DNA of 64,000 bases, from NCBI GenBank assembly GCA_027257055.1, contig JAPVLO010000182.1:1178001-1242000 (forward strand), written 5' to 3'. Of the stretch, positions 12,691 through 22,719 are shown piece by piece. Below the pieces are notes generated by a model. The model was not told the DNA's origin. It searched no databases and saw only the letters and a program-made list of their open reading frames with translations. The number at the start of each line of letters is the position of its first letter. Positions within the stretch are counted from its first letter, which is position 1. The translations under genes and the position numbers were made by a program. This DNA is from Cephalopachus bancanus (Eukaryota > Chordata > Mammalia > Primates > Tarsiidae).

Positions 12691-13434
12691 TAGGTCAGAA
12701 AGGGTTTGGCCTCTGGATTCATATTAAGACTCAGGTAACCACCTCTGTGTTAAGCATAATGGCCTCACCACGTCACTCCATTCCTCCAAGACAGTGTGTA
12801 CAGATTCACAGAGGACCCTTGTTTACTGCTCAGATCTTTGTCGTTTTACGCATATACTGGCCATACGCTTTTGGAGGCAGAGACTGCTAACTAAGCCCGA
12901 GGATCCAGCCTCGCCTTCCTCTTCAGCGATGGGATGCTCATTCCGAATTTTGGCAGCGCACGCGTCCTCAGGTCGAGTCGACATTTTCCAGCCGCCCTGC
13001 AGCGAGTTCTGGGCCCACGGATTAGTTCTAGCCAAGGGTAGGTGTGAGCAGAAGTGACGGTGCAACTGCCAAGTCCCATATTTTCCAAAGGAAGTTGCTC
13101 CCCCTTGTCCTCCCATCCTGGGACAGCGTGCTTGGCCGCTGAGGGAAGCCACGAGGGCAAGAGGGGCAGAGGCAAGCCCTCAGCCTGGGTCTGGACTCGC
13201 AGAGTCCAGGGTTGCCTTTCTGCCCTGGGCTACCCAACTGCTTCTGACTGTTGTATGATCCATGCCTTTGATTATATGTAAGCCATTTTGTCTTGGGATC
13301 TCTGTGTTCTAATGCTGTGGGCACTACCCCAACTGGTACATGGATCTCACAAGCTTTTGCTTATCATCTTCCCTCCAACCAGGTTGCTTCAACTCAATGC
13401 AACCAACCTGCTATGAAAGCCTTTTGTGTGCCGA

Positions 13435-13925
13435 GGCAGTGTATGGTTCTGGAATGGTTCCAGACCAGCAGCATCAGACTCATTGGAAACTTGTTAGATA
13501 TGCATATCTACGGACTCCACCTATTAGATGAGAAACTCTGGGCAGAGGAGTCAGCCATCAATTTTAGCAAACTTTTTTTTTTTGAGTTGGGGGTTTCACT
13601 GTCACCCGGGCTGGAGTTCAGTGGCATGATCATGGCTCACTGTAGCCTTGACTTCCTGGGCTCAGGTGATCCTTCTGCCTCAGCCTCTCGAGTACCTGGG
13701 ACTACAGGTGCACACCACCACACCTGGTTACTTTTTGAATGTCTGTAGAGATGAGGTCTTACTATGTTGTCCAGGCTGGTCTCAAATTCCTGGGCTCAAG
13801 CAATCCTCTGCCTCAGCCTCCCAAAGTGCTGAGATTATAGGCATGAGCCACCATACTTGGTCAATCTTAGCAAATTTTTCAAGTGATCTGGATGTACAGA
13901 TATTTGAGAATCACTGTGCTGGGGT
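13435..13925 (+). mobile_element. MER5A hAT element split by an Alu
   Basis: The left half has 'gcatcagactcattggaaac', 'cggactccacctattagatg' and 'gaaactctgggc'. The right half (after 13874) has 'ttcaagtgatctggatgtac' and 'tttgagaatcactg'. Removing the Alu restores the MER5A order. Confidence 0.72.
13572..13862 (-). mobile_element. Alu SINE (J-like) inserted in MER5A
   Basis: Antisense Alu from a T11 run to 'ggcatgagccaccatac'. Target duplication AATTTTAGCAAA (13560-13571) and AATCTTAGCAAA (13863-13874) with one mismatch proves the insertion into the MER5A copy. Confidence 0.93.
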
Positions 13926-14590
13926 GAGGTGGGGTGTTTAAAATGAATGAAAACCAGTCTCTGTTCTTAAATAATTTACACAAGGTACAAATAGATCATC
14001 ATTCGTAAAAACATAACTGTTGTCTTGACTTTCTGCTATTTCCTGTCGGCTTCCCTTTTTCATCAGATTAACTCAAAATAATTTAGCTCAGATTGTTTTT
14101 GTTAATAGATGTGATTACTTACAGTCTACAAATGTAGGTCATTTGGGTCTGTGCAGATACTAAAAGACAAAATAATTGAAGTTACATTTGTAGTCAGAGA
14201 GAACAGAGATTTATCAATATTAGAACTCATGAGGAGTTTCTGAAACCAAGAGAATAAGCCAATAAGCAGGGAGAGTTATTTTACACAGTGGGTAGTAAAA
14301 TTACAGTACTTATTACCCTGTAAAGCGTTATATGGCCTAGAAATAAAAACAGTTGAGCATGGATTAGATTTATGAGTGAGAAAGTCATAAAACTGCGTTA
14401 AGCACGAGTTAGGAATGTTCAAATTATTTCTGAAAGTGTCTGACATCAATATCATAGAAGGAAACGACCATCTTTGCTGTCACCACCCTCATTATCGTAA
14501 TCTTCAGTGTTCAAAACACAGGCTGGGCCAGGCTAGGCTGATGTGGTATCGGTGGTAGGCTGTTAAGTAGACTGCCTGAGAATAGACACT
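13926..14590. other. Intergenic, nothing recognised
   Basis: AT-rich DNA with no recognisable gene or repeat family. Confidence 0.5.
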
Positions 14591-14594
14591 CTTT

Positions 14595-14705
14595 TTTCAA
14601 AAAAATTATTTATTATTATAAAGCTGTGGGGGTGCAGTTCAGGGCTAGGCATGCAGACACGGGTCATGCAGGCCCCTTGTTGATGCGGCGTGCCCCCCCC
14701 CTGCA
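14595..14705 (-). mobile_element. L1 3'-end fragment (antisense)
   Basis: A poly-T-like start, 'ttattattataaagctgtgg', then 'gtgcagttcagggctaggc' match the reverse of the L1 3' end also seen in sense at 50719-50911. A C9 run follows. Truncated, non-coding. Confidence 0.6.
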
Positions 14706-14844
14706 GCTTCCCCCACCTGCACTTAGTGCATTTTGTTTAAGACCTGCGCGTGCTTCGGATTTAATGGATGATAAAGGTGGAGAAAAGAAGGGACTCGATG
14801 GATGCAATTCATAAAAGAATGATTTGAGATTAAAGCCAGTTTGC

Positions 14845-15005
14845 CATTCTTCTTTTTTAAAATTTTTAAAAATTTTATTTATTTATTATAAAGATGTGGG
14901 GTACAGTTCAGGGCTGGGTATACAAACATGGATCATGCAGGTCCCCTTGTTGATGAGGCCCTCCCTCCGTCCCCTGGCAGTTGCCCTCCACTGCCAGTCC
15001 CACCC
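14845..15005 (-). mobile_element. Second L1 3'-end fragment (antisense)
   Basis: 'aaagatgtggggtacagttc' plus 'agggctgggtatac' and 'catgcaggtccccttgttg' align with the copy about 250 bp to its left; both are antisense to the L1 terminal sequence at 50.7-50.9 kb. Confidence 0.6.
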
Positions 15006-15009
15006 CCTC

Positions 15010-16070
15010 CCCTGGCAGTTTTCTCCTACTGCCAATCACATTATTCTTATTAACAAGGGACAACCCACACTGAAATCTGTAGATAATCCAAAACTTAAAT
15101 AAAATATTATTACCAAACACAACAAATTGGTCTCATATGTCTCTAGCCTAGGAGCTAAACACTGGATATGTTAACATGTAGAAGAATCAGCAGTCCAAAT
15201 CTAGCCAAACTTGGGACTTTGGCGAATCTCAATTATTTGTCATGATGAAGAGGTAGCCGTCAGCATTGCCCAACTTCCCCCAAATGATGTGAATCTTAAG
15301 AAAAAAAAGGGTTGAATTTCCCTACCTACTGTTAGGAACACAAAAGCCATTTTGCATTTCTGTCACTTGCTGCTATTAGCCTTGTCTCAAACATTTTAAA
15401 AATCTTGCAATGTCTTTAAACTACCATCAGTTTGGAAGATATGGACACTCTAGTACTCAGGGAAAACTTATCTATAAAATGGGGCTATTTTTCCCTTAAG
15501 GCTACTTCATCTTCTTTCCAAAAATACTGTGAGTTGGGATTTCTACTCCAAATAATTTAGAATCAAATGTATTTAACAGTCTGGAGGCAAGTGAGATTTT
15601 TATTGCATTTTTATTGAGAGTAAATTGAACTGTGTGGGCAGGCGAGAGAGGGGCTCTTCTGTAAGGCTCCAGCATGGCCCTTGGCTGCACCCCCACGAGG
15701 CCTCATATTCCAAGAATTACATCTGTGATCTGCTGCTATTGGCTGGCCGGGCTCAGTGGGCCCCTTGGCACTGCCAGGCAGGTTAACTCCTTCTTGGTCC
15801 TCGAGACCCTTCCACAGAGGGCTTACATGGCTCCTAGAAGAGTCTTTCTTCTTAAACTATCAAATACTTTCCTATTATGACGTTTTTGGTAAACTGTAAT
15901 TATGTTGCATCTTCACAAACCTATATAATACATGAGAATTGCTACCCCCATTTTATAGATGTTTTCCCTGAGTACTTTTTTTTTTTTACCAACTATTCTG
16001 TTTATTGCTGTTGAAGTTTGTATCATAAATTACTATCCTTTAATATATATTTATATGTATATATTTTTCT
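15010..16070. other. Intergenic, nothing recognised
   Basis: AT-rich DNA; a weak MIR-like segment near 15.91-15.97 kb is too short to call with confidence. Confidence 0.5.
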
Positions 16071-16074
16071 TTGC

Positions 16075-16367
16075 CTTTTGACTTTGAGTCAGGGTCTCAC
16101 TCTGTGGCCCAGGCTGGAGTACAGTGGTGCAATCCCTGCTACTGCAGCCTCAACCTGCTGTACTCAGGCATTCCTTCCATCTCAGCCCTACAAGTAGCCG
16201 GGACTATAGGTACGTACTGCCACACCTGGCTATTTTTTAAATTTATCTTAGAGACGAAGTCTCACCATGTTGCCCGGGCTGATCTCGAACTCCTGGGCCA
16301 GGCAATCCTCTCACCTTGGCCTCCCAAAGTGCTGAGATTATAGGTGTGAACCACCATGCCTGGCTTT
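16075..16367 (-). mobile_element. Alu SINE, old (J-like)
   Basis: 'gggtctcactctgtggccc', 'ggctggagtacagtggtg' and 'ctcccaaagtgctgagatt' in antisense Alu order, ending at 'gaaccaccatgcctggc'. Confidence 0.92.
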
Positions 16368-16810
16368 TAAAATCTTACCTGTATTCATTTGTAAGTGTCT
16401 TTGAACACAAATTGTAGCACAACACTGAGTTATTATTATTGTTTTGTAAATTATTCCAAAATAAAGCACAACACGGGGTACATAGTGGATTTTAGATAAA
16501 TGCTCATTGATTGAAACTTCTGAGAAGGGAGAGATTAGAGATTGCAAATTCAAATGGCTTCAGAAGACAGATAAGTATATGTAAATTCATTATGTCATTG
16601 CACGTATATTTTTTCAGTGCAATGTGCCAAGCGATGTTCTAGGCATGTAACAGTCAACGAAAGAGTCAAAATATTCTGACCCTTGAACTGAGATTGTAGT
16701 GGAGAGAGACAGACTAACAAGGAAGACAAAGGAGAGATTAACTAACAAGGAAAGTCAGGTCCCCAGCTGATGAGAGCCATATACGAATGTAACAAAGATG
16801 GGGATGGTGT

Positions 16811-17207
16811 TGTGGAGACTGAATTGTGCTCTCCCCAAATTTACATGTTGAAGTCCGAAGCCCAGCACCTCATGATGTGACTGCTTCGAGAGACAGGCCC
16901 TTTAAGGAAGTAATCAAGTGGAAATGAGACCATTAGGGTACACCCGAGCCCAGTCCGACGGGTGTCTTATAAGAAGAGGGGGTTGGGACATACACAGAAA
17001 TGCCAGGATTGTGGACATAGGGAAGAGACCACGTGAGGGCACACTGAGAAGGCAGCCAGCTGCAAAGCCAAGAAGAGAGGCCTCAGAAGAAACCAAACCT
17101 GCTGACACCTTTATTGTAGACTTCCAGCCACCACCACTGTGACAAAATACATTTCTGTTGTTTAAGCCACCTCGTCTGTGGCACTTTGCTATTGGCTGCA
17201 TGCTTGT
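16811..17207 (+). mobile_element. MaLR solo LTR (MLT1-like)
   Basis: It starts 'gtggagactgaattgtgc' and contains 'gaagtaatcaagtgg', 'catttctgttgtttaagccac' (in parts) and 'ctgtggcactttgctattg', the order of MLT1 LTRs of the ERVL-MaLR group. No retroviral genes. It is inserted in the L2. Confidence 0.85.
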
Positions 17208-17427
17208 TTTCATAGAGTTTCAGAGGATGGTTTCATTTATGTGGAAAACCGAATGAGGTGAGGAAAACAGCAATGTAATATCTGGGGGAAAACAAGTCAG
17301 GAAGAAGGGAACATCCAAAGCAAAGGCTTTGAGGTGGGGGCATGCCTGCCTCCAGTGAGCAGTATGGAGACCAGTAAGGAGAGGGTGGGGTAAATGAGAG
17401 GGAAACTGGTAAGAAAATGTTAGTGGG

Positions 17428-17594
17428 TTAGCCGAGTGTGGAAGCGCGCACCTGTAGTTCCAGATATTTCGAAGGCTGAGGCGGAACGATTGCCGGAGTC
17501 CAGCAGGTCAAGGCTGTAGTGGCTGGGAGCGGCCACTGCTCTCCAGCCTGGGTGACAGAGTGAGACTCCAACTCAAAAAAAAGAAAAAAAAAAA
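17428..17594 (+). mobile_element. 5'-truncated strepsirrhine Alu (right arm only)
   Basis: Only the second monomer is present, beginning 'ttagccgagtgtggaagcg' and ending 'gagactccaactc' plus A-rich tail. A perfect 17-bp target duplication flanks it at 17411-17427 and 17595-17611, so it was inserted as a truncated copy and not deleted later. Confidence 0.9.
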
Positions 17595-17892
17595 AAGAAA
17601 ATGTTAGTGGGGTCAAGGACTTATAGGTCATTGTACAGATTTTGGCTTTTACTCTAGGGCGGTGAGACTGGGAAACCATTGCAGGCTTAAGTTATAAAAG
17701 TTTCATATTGTCTATTATCTTAGAAAATAGGCCGTAGGGGTCAGAAATGGAAGTGGGAAGACCAGTTAAATGGTGATTTTAATCATCCATGCAAGAAGGC
17801 GGGCTTGGAGTAGAATGGTGGTGGTGGAAGTGGCACGTCATAGTAAGACTGGGATACCTTTGTGAAGGTAGAGTTGACAGGATTTGCTGAGA

Positions 17893-17903
17893 GACTGGTT
17901 GTG

Positions 17904-17943
<40 letters not shown>

Positions 17944-17952
17944 CTGGTTGTG

Positions 17953-18004
<52 letters not shown>
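17893..18004. repeat. Tandem duplication carrying two (GA)n arrays
   Basis: GACTGGTTGTGATATGAG followed by a GA run occurs at 17893 and again at 17942 (49-bp offset). The arrays run to 17939 and 18003. The unit arose inside the L2 relic. Confidence 0.92.
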
Positions 18005-18006
<2 letters not shown>

Positions 18007-18297
18007 TTGCCTTGGAACCCAAGTGGAAAAGCTGTTTTAGGAAAGAGTGGTCTGTGTCAAGTGAGGTGGGAGCCAAGAAAGGACCACTGGATTTAAAGAT
18101 GTGTGGGTCATTGGTAACCTTGATCAAAGCCGTTTGGGTGGATGGTGGGGTCAAAAGTCTAACTGGATATGTTTAAGAGGGAATGAGAAGAAAAACTGAA
18201 GACTGTCCCAGACAACTCTTTTGAGGAGTATTGCTCTAAAGGAAAGCAGAGAAATGGAACAGTATGAGAGCAGTGTGTAGTCAAGAGAGGCTTTTGT

Positions 18298-18702
18298 TAT
18301 GTCTTAGGCAGTTTTTTGTTGCGGTAGCAGAATACCTGAGACTGGATAATTCATAAAGAAAAGTTTATCTTGCTCACAATTCTGCAGGCTGGGAAGTTCA
18401 AGATTAAGCAGCTGCATTGGCAACTTCTGGAGAGGGCCTCATGTGATGTCAAAACATGGCTGAGAAATGGGAGGGAAACCAGGCTCATGGGAAAAAGGAC
18501 CCAACAGGAGAGGCAACCTCACTTTGCAACGCAACACTCGCTTGGGAACGAATGCATTTCTGCAAGAACTAACCCAGTCTGGCAAGAAAGAGATTAATCT
18601 CTCTTAATGACCTAATCACCTCTGAAAGGACCCAACGCCATTACACTGGAAATCAAATTTGAACCTGGGTTTTGGAGGGGACAAACCACATCCAAACCAC
18701 AG
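18298..18702 (-). mobile_element. MaLR LTR (MST/MLT1-like), antisense
   Basis: The + strand reads 'cctgagactggataattc', 'ctcacaattctgcaggctgg' and 'caacttctggagagggcc', and ends 'caaaccacatccaaacc', the reverse of an MST/THE1-type LTR. No internal genes. It is inserted in the L2. Confidence 0.85.
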
Positions 18703-19198
18703 CAGTTACTTTTTAGAATGGGAAAAACAATCACAGTATTTGTATGCCGACGGAAATGATCCAGAAGAGGAAAATGTGATGGCAGAGAAGTGAGAGGACA
18801 ACTACTGAAGCAATATCCTTGAGTAAGTGCGAAGGGAGAGGATCCAGCAGGATGGATTTAGATGAGAGACCAGAGAAGAGAGAAGGGAGAATATATGGAT
18901 ACGGAGGCAGATAGATTTTCACATGTGGTAGAAAAGCAAGTAGAAGTTCTCTTTGTTGCTTCAATTTTTTTTTTTTTAAGTGAAATAGAATCAAGGTCCT
19001 CACCAGAGAATTAGGATGGGGGAGGATGTGTTGGAGGTTTTGGGAGAGGGGAGGAGGAGGTGTGAAATAGTCATCCAGGAAAGAAAGAAAGAATAGACCA
19101 GGGGAACGTAGCAGAACTGCCAGGCAACATTTAAGGGCTCTCTTGGGGCTTTGATCATGGAAAGAGAGCAGTCAGCTCAGTTAATAGTTTTGCTTTAG

Positions 19199-19492
19199 GG
19201 CTGGGCTTGGTGGCTCAGCCTGTAATCCCAGCACTTTGGGAAGCCAAGGCGAGTGAATTGCCTTGAGCCTGTGGGTTCGAGACCAGCCCGGGCAACTTGA
19301 CAAGACCTCCTTTATATAATTAAAAAAAAAATTAGCCGGACATGGTAACATGCGCCTGTAGTTCTGGCCACTTGGAAGGCCGAGGCAGAAGGATTGCCAG
19401 GGCTCAGCAATTTGGTGCTGGGGTGGCCGTGAGCGTGCCATGGCCCTCCATCCTGGGTGATCGAGTGAGACACCAACCCAAAAAAAAAAAAA
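19199..19492 (+). mobile_element. Alu SINE, strepsirrhine-type
   Basis: 'ggctgggcttggtggctcag' start, dimeric, ending 'gagacaccaaccc' plus A13. Target duplication AGTTTTGCTTTAG (19186-19198) / AGTTTTGCCTTAG (19493-19505). It sits in the L2 5' part. Confidence 0.93.
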
Positions 19493-20401
19493 AGTTTTGC
19501 CTTAGCCACGTTCTGCTGTGTGAGTGAAGAGAGCAGCAGAGTCTAGGCAGAGCGGAATTTAACCTCGAGCTGGGCTTTGCCAGGTGATTGCAGCAAAGGA
19601 CAAAGAGGAAAAGGACCTAAGTGCATGTACCGGGGTGTGAGTAAAACAGTGAGTCACAGCACCCAAGCATGGCCAGGGGGAGTGAGGACGTGAGTGGTGT
19701 GGAGACGTAGAAAGATGACAAACGTTAGCTGATCGGAGGTCCTGGTGGTGCCAAAATCGGGGGGGAGTGACCTGGAAAGACAGGTGACGCGGGTCCGAGC
19801 TTGACTTTTAGGTGATGGAGGTTCAGCTCTTGGTGATGACAGCGTTTGGGGTACGACCCAAGAAATGATCATTGATATCGGGTAGAAAACAATCTCTGGG
19901 TTTGTGCTGAGGCTGGGGTAGCGTAGGGGTCATTCGCTTCAGCGTGAAGCCACAAAAGCGCTGCCAGGAGCGGCGCTGGAGACAGTGAGAGCAAGCCAGG
20001 AATAAAATCCTCAAGGCAGAGAGGAGGGGCTGCGGGGGTTGGAGCCTGATGGCGTGATTGCCAGATCCAGGGGCTTTAGAGAGGAGAGAGGGGTGACGCT
20101 CTGGGAGTTTCAGCGAGGGGCAAAGGGGGCGCTTTCCCCGCCTCCAGCTGCCACTGCCCTGCAGAGGCCGGCACATGAGATCCCTCACATCCCAGCGCCA
20201 CCTAGGCAGTGTCCCCGAGCTGGGCCATGAGTATGGAGTTTTCACTTGGTCTACAGCGTGGAGATTATGTTGGGAACCCTGTGGTTGGCCACTGGGCTAC
20301 TATTTCTTGCACCCTAAGTGCTCTGTCATCACTTAAGTCATCACCAAACATGTGTAATTCCATTATTTGGCTCAACTACTCTGATTTCTAGCTTAGAGCG
20401 T

Positions 20402-20440
20402 TTTGTTGTTGTTGTTTGTTTGTTTCTTTGTTCATTTGTT
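20402..20440. repeat. (GTT/GTTT)n T-rich simple repeat
   Basis: Irregular GTT and GTTT units followed by a TTTG-rich tail. Confidence 0.8.
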
Positions 20441-22715
20441 AGAGAGGGGGGTTGGAAAGAGAAGGGACTTCCAATTAATTTCAGTTCTTCTGAGGCCTTT
20501 CTTAGACTATCCCAGAAACTTCCAGATAGGTGCTCTCCCAGCACAAACTCTCTTTCAGTCAAGGAGACCCAGAATATCCGGGGCTCCTTAGGCAACAGCA
20601 CGCCATCTAGGAATGTGCTCCACTTTCTTGGGGCTGCTTTGTTCGCAAGTCTGGAGCCGCGGGATATGGTTGGGAGCAGCCCATGGTGACTTCGGGCCAC
20701 CACTTTTGCTTGCTGTGGGTTCTATCACAGGGATACCACTGAAATGACACCTTTTCTCTAGGCAAAGATGTCACTCTGCCCCTGAGACTCTAAGCTTTTA
20801 GAGTTAATTTCTCAGCATAGGCAGATTTGATTTCCTAGAGTGCACCCATATTAGCAGGCAAGAGAGAAGAGTATTGGAGTATGTGGCAGTACAGAGTCTC
20901 TGTGTGGCTGGTAAAGGGTCCCTGAAGTCATTTCCAAAAGAGCCATTGCAAAAGTGTTTTGAGCAATCATTTGTATAAGTTATAGATTCCCAGGGTAAGT
21001 CCTTTGAGGGACAACTCTCACTAGTTCTGGTGTTTTTGTTTTAAAATAATTAGACCCTTTACTTTCTTTTTTTACTTTCAATTTCCATTATTTAAAACAT
21101 ATTTTTAACTAATCAAAGAAGAGAGTCCTGCCTAGTGGCAGTTGCTATCCATCATTATAAAATATAAAAAGAGAGGGAAACAGAATATTCTTTGAAAGCG
21201 TGTTTTATGTCTTATTGCATAGTCTGACACAGGTATATAAACACTGTGATGCCTTGGCACCTATGGAAAAATCCACTTGATTGGCATACCTTTTCCAAAA
21301 ACATAAACCTCTGTCAGGATATATTAAGGGTGACTCCTCCTTGGTTCTCTTTGGCCAAATGGCATGCATTTAGTGGAAAGTCTATCATGGATGTGCTTGG
21401 ACTAGGCCAAACTTCCTAGTGCCAAGTGGACAGAATTCACTAGCAGCCATGTGAACCTGCTGCTAACCAGTCATCACAGCGTACGCTGGAGCTGCTAGAA
21501 AAGGTTTGTACAGGGGCAGCACGGAAGAGTCACCTCAGCTCAACTCAACCCCTTCTCTGTTACTTTCATATCCTAATGTGGGAAGATTGGGAGCAAAGGG
21601 TGTTGGTTCTGGAGAGAATTTAGGCAGAAGATGTTACCCAATCAAAGGAGGAGCCTGCACAGAAACGTCCCTGCCCCGGCAGCGCTGCTGCCCGTTTACA
21701 GGGATGCCTGGTCCCACCCAAAGGATCCCTGCATTAAATTCCACTTCGCGCATTCCGTCCTAAGCCGAGTCCTCTCTTTCACCACTCTAAGATAACTGAG
21801 CCGTGTACCCAGCAATACTCAAGGTGCTCTACGTAATGAATGCGTTGATGTGGAGTCTCTGATCTCATTACCGTACAGTTTAGTGGGGGAGATAAAACTT
21901 GAACCAATTAAAGGCAGTCCCTCACAATCTGTTAGAAACCGTCTGACACACCAGCTCAGGAAATTCGAAGCTGGATTTAAATATCCAATTCTATTTGTGT
22001 TCCTTTCCTTTAATACTTCTCAAATATTCCATCCACGGACATTCATTGAGTGCTGCCTGTTAGGAGCAAGGCACTGGACCGGACACGAGAAAAACCACGG
22101 AAAACTAAGAACATTCTGAGGATGTGGGCGCTGGTCAGTCACCGTCCTCTTGCCCACCCCCTCCCCAAGAAAACACGATTCTGCACGGAGCGTTCTAGAC
22201 AAACGATATTTTAAAATGTGGCTATCGACTCCCCTCCCCCTCCTGGGGTGCCCGTTCAGCCCTAGAACAAAAGTACTGAAGCCATTTTTGGCGGATGGAG
22301 TGAGGCGCAAAGGACCCCAAGTTTGTGGTGTACAAGAAGAACGAGAACGAGCTCGCTCTTCTGCCCGTAGAAACGTGAGGACTCGCTGTCTGCGCTTTTG
22401 GAAGCCCCCAGCTGGTCTTCGGCAGCAACGATGACACAGAGGAAAATTGCATTCGGATGCAGAATCCAGTCCCTTCATCTTTCTCCTTTCTCTACGGCAT
22501 GAAGCTAGGGGCCCGCAGGGGATCTAATATCAAAAGGAAGAGGGTAATACCACTGCACGGGGAGGAAAAAAAAATAATTACCAAATTTCCTGAATAGTAA
22601 ACAGCTTAGAAAAAGAAGAAAAAGCTGAACCCTTTGATAGCTTGGCCCTTGGTCTGCCCACGAATGCCTTAAGGATTATATCATCAGCCTGACTCCAGCA
22701 GCCCGTGCTATTGTT
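20441..22715. other. Intergenic, nothing recognised
   Basis: Mostly AT-rich to neutral DNA. A short MIR/L2-like piece lies near 22.03-22.09 kb ('cattcattgagtgctgcct'). Overlapping open frames on both strands at 22.0-22.5 kb have no known family match. Confidence 0.5.
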
Positions 22716-22719
22716 TCAG

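Larger units (their letters stand above)
16585..19900 (-). mobile_element. L2 LINE relic (CR1 clade), antisense, broken by five later insertions
   Basis: Read on the - strand, separate pieces carry decayed L2 reverse transcriptase. 19003 down to 18731 includes LDPLPSHLLKDIASVVV. 18154 down to 17783 includes TQTALIKVTNDPHI and DTDHSFLKQLFHLGS, the L2 counterparts of STETALVKVTND and DTVDHSLL. The 3' region reaches about 16.59 kb. The element is interrupted by an MLT1 LTR (16811-17207), a truncated Alu (17428-17594), expanded GA repeats (17909-18003), an MST/MLT1 LTR (18298-18702) and an Alu (19199-19492). Stops and frameshifts make it dead. The right (5') limit is approximate. Confidence 0.8.

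Noticed and set aside
17955..18176. Frames rich in RE or SL dipeptides
   Set aside because: Translation of (GA)n microsatellites.
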